Source of the DNA: Pseudorhodobacter sp. MZDSW-24AT
GTDB lineage: Bacteria; Pseudomonadota; Alphaproteobacteria; Rhodobacterales; Rhodobacteraceae
Reading direction: 5' to 3'
NCBI RefSeq assembly: GCF_002794355.1
Contig: NZ_PGOI01000008.1
Location: 186,001-250,000 of the forward strand
DNA: 64,000 bases
The notes under the pieces were generated by a model, which saw only the letters and a program-made list of their open reading frames with translations, made no database searches and was not told the DNA's origin. The position numbers and the translations under genes are program-made. Below are positions 46,983 through 55,402 of this stretch, one piece after another; the stretch's first letter is position 1; the number at the start of each line of letters is the position of its first letter.

Positions 46983-47006
46983 CCGCCGCCCGGAACGGGG
47001 CGGCGG
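46983..47006 (-). promoter_or_regulatory. Hairpin in ftsH leader
   Basis: A perfect 9-bp stem (46983-46991 with 46998-47006) with a 6-base loop lies about ten bases upstream of the ftsH Shine-Dalgarno on the minus strand. No T run follows, so it may affect translation or mRNA life rather than terminate. Confidence 0.5.
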
Positions 47007-47041
47007 TCTTGACCCCTAAGATAGACAGAACGGCGCGGGGT

Positions 47042-48286
47042 TCAATGCGATAACAGGAATAAGCCGAAACCTGCCGTCAATGTCGCAGCAAATCCTTTCG
47101 CCTCCGTCACCAGCGGTGCCGCGCGCAGCGTCTCGCCCTCCCAAACCGCCGGAGTCGCCTCGGCCACCGCCCGCAAAAGCCCTGCGCTGCGCCAATCGGG
47201 CAGCTGCGCCAAACCCGCAGGCCCCAGCGCGCGCACAACGCCCGCGCCCGCGCCTGTCACCCGCCAGCGCCCGTCCCAGACCGCGCCCAAGGGCACCTCA
47301 GGCCCCAAGGCCCGCGCCTCGCGCACCAGCACCATACCGCCGCCGCGCGGCACCATGCGACAGCCCGCCAGCGTGGCCGCCTGCCCCCTGCGCAAGGCCG
47401 CACCCATCCGCGCCAAGGCAGGCGCCCGCGGCGCGTGCGCCGCCCCCGACAGCCACATCAGCCCCGCCTGCAACAACCGCCGCGCCACCTCCCCCGGCAG
47501 GGCGGCAAACCCTGCGCGGTCAATCTCCAAAGCTCCGGCCCGCTCCACCACCAGCCGCGCCGCCGCTTCCGCCACCAGACCGCGCACATCGCTCTGCACC
47601 GCCGCCAGATGGCCCGCCACCGCCGCCAGCCCCGGCGCGGTGATCCCCACCCCGGCCAAGCCCTGCAAGGCGCGGCGCATCTTCACCCGGTCATAGGCCG
47701 GATCGTCATTGCTCGGGTCATCCACAAACCACAGCCCGCGCTGCGTCAGATATCCGCGCAAGGCGGCACGCGTCACGGCCAACAGCGGGCGCCGGAACAC
47801 CACGCCCCCCTGTTCCCACAGCGGCCGCATTCCGGCCAAACCATCCAGACCCGCCGCGCGGGCCAGCCCCAGCAGCACCGTCTCGGCCTGATCATCCGCC
47901 GTATGCGCCACCAGCACCGTTGCAACGCCTTGCGCGCGCGCCCAATCGGTCAGCAGCCCATAGCGCGCCCGGCGCGCGGCCTGCATCAGATTGCCCGCCA
48001 CCGCTCCATGCTCCCAGCGCAGCACCGCATGCGGCAGCCCCAGCCCGGCGCAGATCTGCGCCACCTTGGCCGCCTCCGCCGCCGACTCGGGGCGCAGACC
48101 ATGGTCCACCGTGGCCACCGCCAAAGGCCGCCCCAGCGCCGCCGCCAGATGCAGCATCGCCATGGAATCGCCCCCGCCCGACACGGCCAAGCCCAGAACC
48201 CCGTCCCCCGGAACGGAAGAAAGCGCCCGCCGGGCGCTTTCGATCACTCTTTCCTCGGGCAAGCCCGCATGGGTATCGGCGCTCAC
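47042..48286 (-). CDS. tilS: tRNA(Ile)-lysidine synthase TilS
   Basis: The ~414-residue PP-loop enzyme has AVSGGGDSMAM (PP motif SGGGDS) and VLVAHTADDQAET. It changes cytidine 34 of tRNA-Ile(CAU) to lysidine so that AUA is read. The start is probably GTG 48286 overlapping the cpoB stop (GTGA); a GTG at 48292 is also in frame. It is cotranscribed with cpoB and upstream of ftsH, a conserved tilS-ftsH order. Confidence 0.93.
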   Translation of the reverse strand: MSADTHAGLPEERVIESARRALSSVPGDGVLGLAVSGGGDSMAMLHLAAALGRPLAVATVDHGLRPESAAEAAKVAQICAGLGLPHAVLRWEHGAVAGNLMQAARRARYGLLTDWARAQGVATVLVAHTADDQAETVLLGLARAAGLDGLAGMRPLWEQGGVVFRRPLLAVTRAALRGYLTQRGLWFVDDPSNDDPAYDRVKMRRALQGLAGVGITAPGLAAVAGHLAAVQSDVRGLVAEAAARLVVERAGALEIDRAGFAALPGEVARRLLQAGLMWLSGAAHAPRAPALARMGAALRRGQAATLAGCRMVPRGGGMVLVREARALGPEVPLGAVWDGRWRVTGAGAGVVRALGPAGLAQLPDWRSAGLLRAVAEATPAVWEGETLRAAPLVTEAKGFAATLTAGFGLFLLSH

Positions 48287-49170
48287 TGGCACTGATACCC
48301 CTGCATCGCCACCTGCGCCTGCGTGGCCGCGATGCTGCCCGGATAGCGGGTGCCGACCTCGGCCAAGGTCACGCAGGCCTCGGGCGTCTGCCCCAGCACC
48401 CCCAGCGCCTCGCCCAGCTTCAACAGCGACTCGGCGGCAAAGGGCCCGTCCGGGTTCACCGAAAACGCTTCCAGATAGGCCCGGGCCGCGTTCGAGGTTT
48501 CCCCCAACTGCACCAGCGCCTCACCCTTGCTGTATTCGGCCTCCTGACTCAGCGGCGAGCCAGGATAGGATTGGGTAAAGGTCGTAAAGAGGTCCGCGGC
48601 GGTGCGAAAGTCACCCTGACCGAGCACCGCCCGGGCCCGGTCGAAATCCGCTTGCTCACCAATCGCCAATTCTGCACCGCCCGAGGCCGCGCCGCCCGTG
48701 GCTGCGCCACCCCCGACAGGGGCCGAAGGTTCCTCAATCACCACCGCATTCGGCGGCTGCGACGGCACCACCGCCGCCGTGCCGCCGCCCGCGGCATCGC
48801 CGCCCAGCAAGGGCGTGGTGCCCACCGTGGCGATGTCACAGCCCGGCGTCACTTCGCACAGGCGGAATTCCAGATCTCCGATCCGGTTGGTGCCATCGCT
48901 GACCACCCGGTTCAGCCGCAGCTCGATCTCTTCGGCCCGCGCCGTCAACCGCGACAGTTCCGCCTCCAGCGTGTCCATGCGCTCAAGCGCCGATCCGCCC
49001 GCCAGCGCCCCGCCCGAGGCTCCAGTCTGCACCAGTTCCGCCTTCAGCCGGGTAAACTCCGCCGAAAGCGACCCCAGCTCGGCCCGGATATCGGCCAGCG
49101 TCTGCGGGTTGGCCTGCGCGAACGCAGGCCCTCCCATCAGAACGAAAGCCGTCACGATTGCGCGCAGCAT
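48283..49170 (-). CDS. cpoB: Tol-Pal coordinating protein CpoB (YbgF)
   Basis: The 295-residue periplasmic protein has a signal peptide (AIVTAFVLMGGPAFAQA), a coiled coil (LADIRAELGSLSAEFTRLKA), a glycine/alanine/proline linker and TPR repeats (FDRARAVLGQGDFRTA, EAEYSKGEALVQLGE). CpoB coordinates Tol with peptidoglycan synthesis at the septum. It lies four bases after pal. Confidence 0.93.
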   Translation of the reverse strand: MLRAIVTAFVLMGGPAFAQANPQTLADIRAELGSLSAEFTRLKAELVQTGASGGALAGGSALERMDTLEAELSRLTARAEEIELRLNRVVSDGTNRIGDLEFRLCEVTPGCDIATVGTTPLLGGDAAGGGTAAVVPSQPPNAVVIEEPSAPVGGGAATGGAASGGAELAIGEQADFDRARAVLGQGDFRTAADLFTTFTQSYPGSPLSQEAEYSKGEALVQLGETSNAARAYLEAFSVNPDGPFAAESLLKLGEALGVLGQTPEACVTLAEVGTRYPGSIAATQAQVAMQGYQCQ

Positions 49171-49174
49171 CCGC

Positions 49175-49711
49175 TTACATCCCCGCGCCCATCGACAGAA
49201 CCGTCACAGCGCGGCGGTTCTGGGCATAGCAGGCTTCGGACGAGCAGACTTCGATCGGACGCTCTTTGCCATAGCTCACGGTCCGCATGCGGTTGGCCGG
49301 AACGCCCTGCGAAATCAGGTAGTTCTGCACCGAAGCCGCACGGCGCGCGCCCAGCGACAAGTTGTATTCGCGGGTGCCCTGCTCATCGGCATGGCCTTCG
49401 ATGATGACGGCATAGCTGCTGTTGGTCATCAGCCACTGCGCCTGCCCCGACAGGGTCTGACGGCCTTCCTCGGTCAGCGTGTGCTGGTCCACCGGAAAAA
49501 GAACGCGGTCGCCGACTCGCTGGTTGAAATACGCGATCGAGCGCGGGTCATTCGGATCGCCCAAGCCGGTGGTGTCGACGAAACCGCCGCCCATGCCACC
49601 GCCCGCGCCACCCGCGCCACCGGCACCGCCCGCGCCAAAGCGGTCGGGGTTGTTACAGGCTGCCAGTCCGAAGGCAGCGACGACCAGAAGGGCCTTGGGA
49701 AGAAGCGACAT
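49175..49711 (-). CDS. pal: Peptidoglycan-associated lipoprotein Pal
   Basis: The 178-residue lipoprotein has a lipobox LAAC (Cys19), a glycine-rich spacer, then an OmpA-like peptidoglycan-binding domain (VIIEGHADEQGTREYNLSLG, RRAASVQNYL, VSYGKERP). Pal anchors the outer membrane to the wall and works with TolB. A stable hairpin lies upstream, between tolB and pal. Confidence 0.96.
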   Translation of the reverse strand: MSLLPKALLVVAAFGLAACNNPDRFGAGGAGGAGGAGGGMGGGFVDTTGLGDPNDPRSIAYFNQRVGDRVLFPVDQHTLTEEGRQTLSGQAQWLMTNSSYAVIIEGHADEQGTREYNLSLGARRAASVQNYLISQGVPANRMRTVSYGKERPIEVCSSEACYAQNRRAVTVLSMGAGM

Positions 49712-49771
49712 GGTAAGTTTCCTTTTCTTGGCTCGATGGCCATAGCGTATCAGGTTTGGCGCGCCCTGTGA

Positions 49772-49800
49772 ATCGGCCCCCGCAGAATTGGGGGGCCGAT
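49772..49800 (-). other. Hairpin between tolB and pal
   Basis: A perfect 10-bp stem (49772-49781 with 49791-49800), 9-base loop and no T run follow the tolB stop by about 20 bases. It may protect mRNA ends or reduce transcription into pal. Confidence 0.5.
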
Positions 49801-49818
49801 CGGGGCGTGCAAGTCAGG

Positions 49819-51156
49819 TCAGGGCAGCAAAGGCGACCACGCCGGGTCCGAAGCCGCGCCTTCGGTCGGGATCTGGCGCAGGTTGCGCCCCGAAATATCC
49901 ACCGAATACAGCGCCGCCTGTCCGCCGGCCCCGCTGGTTTCACGGGTGAACATGATGACCCGGCCATTCGGCGCCCAAGTCGGGCCTTCATCCAGGAAAG
50001 ACGCCGTGAGCAGACGCTCTTCGCTGCCATCGGTGCGCATCACACCAATATGGAACCGGCCCTGATGCTGCTTGGTAAAGGCGATCATATCGCCGCGCGG
50101 GCTCCAGACCGGGGTGCTATAGCGCCCTTGCCCGGCCGAGATCCGCCGCGCCTCACCGCCATTGGCACCCATCACATAGAGCTGCTGCGTGCCCGACCGG
50201 TCGCTTTCAAACACGATCTGGCTGCCATCGGGGCTAAAGCTCGGCGCGGTCTCGATCGACGGCGCATTGGTCAGCTGCACCAGATTGCCCGACCCCAGCG
50301 TCAGCATATAGAGGTCCGAGTTGCCGCCCCGCTCCAGACTGAACACCACACGCCCGCCATCGGGCGAAAAGCGCGGCGCAAAGGTCATGGTGCCTTGCTG
50401 CTCGGCCAGCGTCTGCGTGCGCAACGACCCCACATCCATCAAGGTGATGCGCGGGAAACCGGTCTGATAGCTGGTGTAAAGAATGCGGTCGCCACTGGGC
50501 GAAAAGCGCGGTGCCAGCACGATCGAACTGCTGTCCGTCAGATATTGCACATTCGCGCCGTCGTAATCCATCACCGCCAGCCGCTTCAGCCGGTTGTTCT
50601 TCGGCCCCGACTCGCTCACGAACACCACGCGCGAGTCGAAATAGCCGCCCTCGCCGGTGATCCGGCTATAGGCCGCATCCGCCACCTTATGCGCCATCCG
50701 CCGCCAAGTCTCGGGCGTCCCGGCAAATTGCAGCCCTTCGCCCAGTTGCTGGCCGCTGAACACGTCGAACAGGCGGAACTTCACCACGATCCGCCCGCCA
50801 GACACCGTCACCGCCCCGGTGATCACCGCCTGCGCATTGATCGCCTTCCAGTCCTCATAGGCGATCGAGCTGTCAAAGCTGCTCACCCGGCTGATATGCG
50901 CCTCACGCGGGATCTCGCGGAACAGCCCCGTCCCCGACAGGTCCGCCGCGATCACACGGGCGATGTTGCGCGCATACTCGCCCGCGCCGCCTTCATCCAC
51001 AAAATCGGGCACCGCAAAGGGCAAGGGCTCGATCACCCCTTCGGTGATCTCGATGCGCAAAGGCCCCGATTGCGCCTGCGCCGGGGCCTGCGCCCCGAAC
51101 AGGCCCATCAGGGCAACGGCAAGTACGGAAAGAGACAAGTGTTTGACTGTCATCAT
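49819..51156 (-). CDS. tolB: Tol-Pal system protein TolB
   Basis: The 445-residue periplasmic protein has a signal peptide ([20 protein letters not shown]), an N-terminal domain and a six-bladed beta-propeller with repeats such as [24 protein letters not shown] and [13 protein letters not shown]. It binds Pal and receives energy from TolA/TolQR. An ATG at 51156 (GAGG just upstream) or 51153 starts it. It is 112 bases after tolA. Confidence 0.96.
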   Translation of the reverse strand: MMTVKHLSLSVLAVALMGLFGAQAPAQAQSGPLRIEITEGVIEPLPFAVPDFVDEGGAGEYARNIARVIAADLSGTGLFREIPREAHISRVSSFDSSIAYEDWKAINAQAVITGAVTVSGGRIVVKFRLFDVFSGQQLGEGLQFAGTPETWRRMAHKVADAAYSRITGEGGYFDSRVVFVSESGPKNNRLKRLAVMDYDGANVQYLTDSSSIVLAPRFSPSGDRILYTSYQTGFPRITLMDVGSLRTQTLAEQQGTMTFAPRFSPDGGRVVFSLERGGNSDLYMLTLGSGNLVQLTNAPSIETAPSFSPDGSQIVFESDRSGTQQLYVMGANGGEARRISAGQGRYSTPVWSPRGDMIAFTKQHQGRFHIGVMRTDGSEERLLTASFLDEGPTWAPNGRVIMFTRETSGAGGQAALYSVDISGRNLRQIPTEGAASDPAWSPLLP

Positions 51157-51268
51157 GGCCTCGGGTTGTCCTCGGTCTGTCGCAGGCAGCATAACGCAGC
51201 CTTTGCCGGGGTTAGGAAGAAAACGAAAGCACAACGCCCCGTTTCAGCAAGTTCTGGCGCAATCGTGA

Positions 51269-52462
51269 TCATCGCATCCGCATCCCGTCGGGATTGAACA
51301 CCAGTTCCATCTCACGCCATTGGTCGTATTTCTCGGGCGGCAGCGGGAAGCCGCGCGCCCCACAACGGATGATCGCCCGCCGCGCCGCCTCAAAGGCGCC
51401 GCGCGCCCCGGCCTCGGATCCGCCGGAGGAACTCACCATCCGGATCGAGCCCGCATCCGGCACGCCATCCTGCCCCACCGAGACAAACACCACCACCGTG
51501 GTGTTCAGCGCATCCGACGACAGGCTGCCCACGTTCCAGCATTGCTGCACCGCCACCCGCATCGCATCGCGCTCGCCGCTGGTCATCGGCGGGCCGACGG
51601 GGGCATTGCTCGCGCCCCCGCTCGGGGCAGGTTCTTCTGCCGCCAACGCCTCGGCCAAGGCCGCCGCCACCGCATCGGCATTGCTCTCGGGCGCAGGCTC
51701 CGGCGTCGGGGTCGGGGTCGCGGCCGGGGCCGCCGTTTCCACCGGCGGGGCTTCGCTGCGCACCGGGCGACCGCGCGGGCGCGGGCTGCTGGGCGGCGCG
51801 CCCGAGGCCACAACCTCCTCGTCGCGGTTCGCTTCTGTTTCCAGCACGGTGCCCGCCTCTTCGGGCTGCGCCTCCGGCTGCTCGGGCTCCACGATCTCGG
51901 GCGCCTCGACCGGATCGGGCGTCACCGCCTCGACCGGGGCCTCGGCCACCTCCACCGCAGGCTCGGGCGCATCCACCGGCACCGGAGCCACGCGCGGGGC
52001 GGGCTTGGGGCGCGGACTGCTGCTGGGCGGCAAGGGCACTTCCGGGATCGGGTCCGGGTTCACCGGCAAGGGCAAGGCATCGGCCACGCCGTTGTTTTCC
52101 GGCAAAGGCACCGGCTCCGGCTCGGGCACCGGCTCGGGCGCCGGCGCCTCGGTGGGCGCGGGCAGATCCGGCACCACAGGCGGCGGCGGCTCCACCACGG
52201 CTTCGGGCGCTGGCGCAGGTTCGGGCGCTGGCGCCGGCGGCTCGGGCGCGGGCTCCGCCACGGGGGCAGGCTCAGGCGTGGACGGGGCCGAGGCCACCAT
52301 CGCATCGAATTCCGCCGAAGAGATCAGCGAAACCTCCGCCACCTCCACCGCCGCCGGGGCATTGGATGCAAACAGCCAATCCCCCAGAATCACCCAGAGG
52401 ATCAGGGCCGCATGGCCTGCACCCGAAACAAGGGTGCCCGTCTGAAACCGCCCGTCTTGCAC
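51269..52462 (-). CDS. tolA: TolA-like energy-transducing protein
   Basis: The 397-residue protein has one N-terminal membrane helix (AGHAALILWVILGDWLFA), a ~240-residue spacer rich in proline, alanine and glutamate, and a C-terminal TonB/TolA domain (VQQCWNVGSLSSDALNTT). TolA spans the periplasm and couples the proton-driven TolQR motor to TolB/Pal. The spacer is Pro/Glu-rich rather than the lysine-rich helix of E. coli TolA. Confidence 0.92.
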   Translation of the reverse strand: MQDGRFQTGTLVSGAGHAALILWVILGDWLFASNAPAAVEVAEVSLISSAEFDAMVASAPSTPEPAPVAEPAPEPPAPAPEPAPAPEAVVEPPPPVVPDLPAPTEAPAPEPVPEPEPVPLPENNGVADALPLPVNPDPIPEVPLPPSSSPRPKPAPRVAPVPVDAPEPAVEVAEAPVEAVTPDPVEAPEIVEPEQPEAQPEEAGTVLETEANRDEEVVASGAPPSSPRPRGRPVRSEAPPVETAAPAATPTPTPEPAPESNADAVAAALAEALAAEEPAPSGGASNAPVGPPMTSGERDAMRVAVQQCWNVGSLSSDALNTTVVVFVSVGQDGVPDAGSIRMVSSSGGSEAGARGAFEAARRAIIRCGARGFPLPPEKYDQWREMELVFNPDGMRMR

Positions 52463-52470
52463 CGCTGGCC

Positions 52471-52941
52471 TCAGTTGCCGCTGCCGTTCATGGCAGGCCC
52501 ATCCGTATCGGTCACCAGACCGATGCTGTTAAACCCGCCCGCGTTCAGCGCGCCCATGACTTCCGCCACCCGCTGATAAGGAATGGCGCCATCGGCGCGC
52601 AAAAACACCTTGTTGCTGGTCCGCTCGGCGGCAATCGCCGTCAGCCGCAGGATCAGCTCGTTCATCGGAACATCCGTGGTCTGAATCAGCGTGCGGCCAT
52701 CCGCCGTCAGCGTGATGGTCAGCGGCTCTTCCTGTTCGGTCGGCAAGGCGCTGGCGGCGGTGCGCGGCAATTCCACCGGCACCCCCACCGTGAGCATGGG
52801 CGCCGCCACCATGAAGATGATCAACAGCACCAGCATCACGTCCACGAAAGGCGTGATGTTGATCTCGGCCATCGCGGTCGATTTGCCGCGCCGCCGCCGC
52901 CCCGATCCGCCGCCCGATTTTTGCTGAACGCCGCCCCCCAT
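52471..52941 (-). CDS. tolR: Tol-Pal motor subunit TolR
   Basis: The 156-residue ExbD/TolR protein has basic cytoplasmic residues, one membrane helix with the proton-binding aspartate (INITPFVDVMLVLLIIFM), and a periplasmic domain. It forms the motor with TolQ. It begins three bases after tolQ. Confidence 0.96.
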   Translation of the reverse strand: MGGGVQQKSGGGSGRRRRGKSTAMAEINITPFVDVMLVLLIIFMVAAPMLTVGVPVELPRTAASALPTEQEEPLTITLTADGRTLIQTTDVPMNELILRLTAIAAERTSNKVFLRADGAIPYQRVAEVMGALNAGGFNSIGLVTDTDGPAMNGSGN

Positions 52942-52944
52942 GGC

Positions 52945-53640
52945 TCAGGCGTCCAGCTGGCGCGACAGGATGGTGGCGAATTCGTCGGCAAAGCTCTCAT
53001 AGCCGCCCAGGATGCGCTCGCTGTCGGAATTGAGCTTGTTGTAGAACACCACCGCCGGAATAGCCGCGATCAGGCCGATGCCGGTGGCCAAAAGCGCCTC
53101 GGCGATGCCGGGGGCCACGACGGCAAGGTTGGTGTTCTGGCTGATGGCGATCTGCTCAAAGCTGTGCTTGATGCCCCAGACGGTGCCGAACAGCCCGATG
53201 AAAGGCGCGGTGGCCCCGGTCGTGGCCAGAAACGAAAGGCCGCTGTTCAGCTTCTCGCTCTCCCGCGCGATGGCCACATTCATCGCCCGGTCGATGCGCG
53301 CCTGCGCGCCTGCGATCAGCGCGCCATCCTGCCGGTGGCTGCGCCGCCACTCCAGCATGCCGGCGGCAAAGATCTTTTCGCTGGCGCCTTCAGGCTGCGG
53401 GCCGATCTTCTCGAACAATTCATCCAAAGGCTCGCCCGACCAGAAGGCGCGGTCGAAAACCTCGGCCTCGCGCTTGGCGGCGCGGTAGACAATATGGCGC
53501 TGCACGATGGTCGCCCAAGACCAGAAGGACATGATCATCAGCATCAGCATGACGATCTTCACCGTCAGCGTTGCGCGTGCAAAAAGGGCGATCAAAGAGA
53601 AATCAATCTCCTGCGCCATCGCAAGGGTTTCGGTATCCAT
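52945..53640 (-). CDS. tolQ: Tol-Pal motor subunit TolQ
   Basis: The 231-residue MotA/ExbB family membrane protein has three helices and the conserved FIGLFGTVWGIKHSF. It conducts protons with TolR to power TolA. In most genomes ybgC lies just before tolQ in the same operon; here a RAYT gene on the other strand separates them, so tolQ must have its own promoter in 53641-53846. A perfect CtrA-type site lies there. Confidence 0.95.
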   Translation of the reverse strand: MDTETLAMAQEIDFSLIALFARATLTVKIVMLMLMIMSFWSWATIVQRHIVYRAAKREAEVFDRAFWSGEPLDELFEKIGPQPEGASEKIFAAGMLEWRRSHRQDGALIAGAQARIDRAMNVAIARESEKLNSGLSFLATTGATAPFIGLFGTVWGIKHSFEQIAISQNTNLAVVAPGIAEALLATGIGLIAAIPAVVFYNKLNSDSERILGGYESFADEFATILSRQLDA

Positions 53641-53759
53641 TACGCCTGCTCTTGTTGTCCGGGGCCTTGTTGGCCGCCTGTTAGCAGCGATTCTATCTGG
53701 ATTTAAAGCGGATTGCCAACACAACTGCGTCACAAGGCGGCAGATCGCTGAAACATTGC

Positions 53760-53787
53760 GTAAGGTGCGTGCAAGCACGCACCCTAC
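53760..53787. repeat. REP palindrome, left of RAYT
   Basis: The stem GGTGCGTGC (53764-53772) pairs with GCACGCACC (53775-53783), extended by outer pairs. CTAC at the right edge is GTAG on the minus strand, the foot tetranucleotide of REP elements recognised by RAYTs. Confidence 0.8.
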
Positions 53788-53808
53788 ACGGGTCGCCCCT
53801 TGCACCCG

Positions 53809-53823
53809 TTAAGCGGTATTTAA
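53809..53823. promoter_or_regulatory. Perfect CtrA-type site between tolQ and RAYT
   Basis: TTAA-N7-TTAA, followed by CC, matches the full consensus of the cell-cycle regulator CtrA. It lies 169 bases upstream of tolQ (minus strand) and 23 bases upstream of the RAYT ATG. Confidence 0.5.
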
Positions 53824-53846
53824 CCTTGCAGGGGCAAGGCTCCCTC

Positions 53847-54341
53847 ATGCCTCAATATCGCCGCCCCCAGATCACAGATGTGCCGATCTATTTCACCGTG
53901 GCGCTGGCCCAGCGCCCCAGCGATGCGCTGCTCCGCCATGTCGATCTGCTGCGCGCGGCGGTGCGGCAAACGCGGGCAGAGCGCCCGTTCGACATTCTGG
54001 CCTGGGTGGTCTTGCCCGATCACATGCATTGCATCTGGTCGCTGCCCGAAGGTGACCGCGATTATCCCACCCGGTGGCGGCTGATCAAATCCCGCGTGTC
54101 GCGCGCCTTGCCCATGGGGCCGCGCCGCGCCTCGGATCTGCGCCGGAACGAACGCGGCTTCTGGCAGCGGCGCTATTGGGAACATCACCTGCGCGACCCG
54201 CAGGATCTGGCGGCGCACCTACAGCAGTGCTGGCGCGATCCGGTGCGCCACGGCCTCGTCGCGCGGCCCGAGGATTGGCCCTGGTCTTCGGTGCATCAGG
54301 CGATGGCCCAAGGCTCCTATCGCCCGGCGCCCGCCGCGTAG
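53847..54341 (+). CDS. REP-associated tyrosine transposase (RAYT, IS200-like fold)
   Basis: The 164-residue Y1 HUH protein has HMHCIW (HxH at 59-61) and a catalytic tyrosine probably at Tyr110 (FWQRRYWEHH); the family's C-terminal RDPQDLAAHLQQ follows. RAYTs cut and join REP hairpins. The gene is flanked by two REP palindromes with both GTAG feet on the gene side, and its stop codon TAG is part of the right-hand GTAG. No terminal inverted repeats or passenger genes are seen. It lies on the opposite strand inside the tol-pal cluster. Confidence 0.93.
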   Translation: MPQYRRPQITDVPIYFTVALAQRPSDALLRHVDLLRAAVRQTRAERPFDILAWVVLPDHMHCIWSLPEGDRDYPTRWRLIKSRVSRALPMGPRRASDLRRNERGFWQRRYWEHHLRDPQDLAAHLQQCWRDPVRHGLVARPEDWPWSSVHQAMAQGSYRPAPAA

Positions 54342-54363
54342 GGTGCGTGCGCGCACGCACCCT
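54338..54363. repeat. REP palindrome, right of RAYT
   Basis: Bases 54340-54363 form a perfect 24-bp palindrome with core GGGTGCGTGC/GCACGCACCC, nearly identical to the left REP. The foot GTAG is at 54338-54341 and includes the RAYT stop. Confidence 0.85.
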
Positions 54364-54460
54364 CCCCGCACCAGAAAGGCGTGGACAAAAGTTAAAAATC
54401 CCTGAATCTCACAGGGCCAAACTGTTGATTTAAAAGGCAAAGAAAAACTGTCCGCGCGTG

Positions 54461-54859
54461 TTACACCGCCCCCGCCAGCGCGGCCCGCACCTCGGCCGGC
54501 AGCCGCGCCGCCCGCCCTTCACCCCCCACACAGACCAGCACCACCCGGGCCGCGAAGAGCCGCTCCTCCCCCCGCCAGACCGCCTGATCCAGCACGATCC
54601 GCGCCCCTCCCAGCTCCACCAGCTCCGTGGTCACCTCCAGCAGGTCATCAAAGACCGCCGGTCGCAGATAGTCCGCCTCCAGCCGCCGCACCGCAAAGAC
54701 CAGCCCCGCCTCGGCCCGCAACCGCCGCTGATCCACCCCCACCGCCCGCACCCACTCACTGCGGGCCCGCTCGATAAAACGCAGATAGTTGGCGTAGTAG
54801 ACGATCCCCGCCAGATCGGTATCCTCATAATAGACCCGAAGCTCAAACCGATGCGCCAC
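54461..54859 (-). CDS. ybgC: Acyl-CoA thioesterase YbgC
   Basis: The 132-residue hot-dog fold protein has FELRVYYEDTDLAGIVYYAN, the 4-hydroxybenzoyl-CoA thioesterase site with the catalytic aspartate. YbgC is linked to phospholipid metabolism and belongs to the Tol-Pal operon. The start is GTG 54859, chosen because AAGGAGA lies seven bases upstream; no suitable ATG exists. It is now 820 bases upstream of tolQ. Confidence 0.93.
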   Translation of the reverse strand: MAHRFELRVYYEDTDLAGIVYYANYLRFIERARSEWVRAVGVDQRRLRAEAGLVFAVRRLEADYLRPAVFDDLLEVTTELVELGGARIVLDQAVWRGEERLFAARVVLVCVGGEGRAARLPAEVRAALAGAV

Positions 54860-54935
54860 AGCCGTCTCCTTTTTCCAATCGCGCGGAACCGCGCCGCCCG
54901 CCCCACGTTTCCCCAGTCCCTGACCGGAGTTCCCC

Positions 54936-55385
54936 ATGACGCGCGCCGCCCCCCTCCTCGCCCTCGCCCTGCTCACCACCCCGCTCCACGCCGAAGAAAT
55001 CGGCCGCGTCGGCGTCGACTGGGTGGGCAATGACATCATCATCGAAAGCATCGCCGACCCCAAGGTGCAAGGCGTCACCTGCCACGTCGCCTATTTCGAC
55101 CGCTCCCTCATCGACCGGCTCTCAAACGGCAACTGGTTCGAGGACCCGTCCTATTCCGCCGTCGACTGCGTGCAGACAGGCCCCATCACCTTGGGCGACA
55201 TCGACCGCGACGGCAGCGGTGAGACGGTGTTTTCCGAACGCCAGTCCCTCATCCTCAAATCCCTGCGCGTGACCCGGATCTATGATGAACCCAACAACGC
55301 CCTCGTCTACCTCGCCCATGCCAGCGAACTGACGCAAGGCTCGGGCAAGATGTCGATCTCGGTGATCCCCCTCGCCCGCCCCTGA
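54936..55385 (+). CDS. creA: CreA-family periplasmic protein
   Basis: The 149-residue protein has a signal peptide (APLLALALLTTPLHA) and the CreA core EIGRVGVDWVGNDIIIESI, KVQGVTCHVAYFDR and GNWFEDPS. CreA is conserved and periplasmic, with no established activity. It contains a cysteine pair suited to a disulfide. It is divergent from ybgC over 76 bases. Confidence 0.9.
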   Translation: MTRAAPLLALALLTTPLHAEEIGRVGVDWVGNDIIIESIADPKVQGVTCHVAYFDRSLIDRLSNGNWFEDPSYSAVDCVQTGPITLGDIDRDGSGETVFSERQSLILKSLRVTRIYDEPNNALVYLAHASELTQGSGKMSISVIPLARP

Positions 55386-55402
55386 GCGCGAGGTCACGCG
55401 AC

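Noticed and set aside
53847-54341. Calling the transposase an intact insertion sequence
   Set aside because: There are no terminal repeats, target duplications or second copy in view; a single domesticated RAYT with REP flanks fits better.
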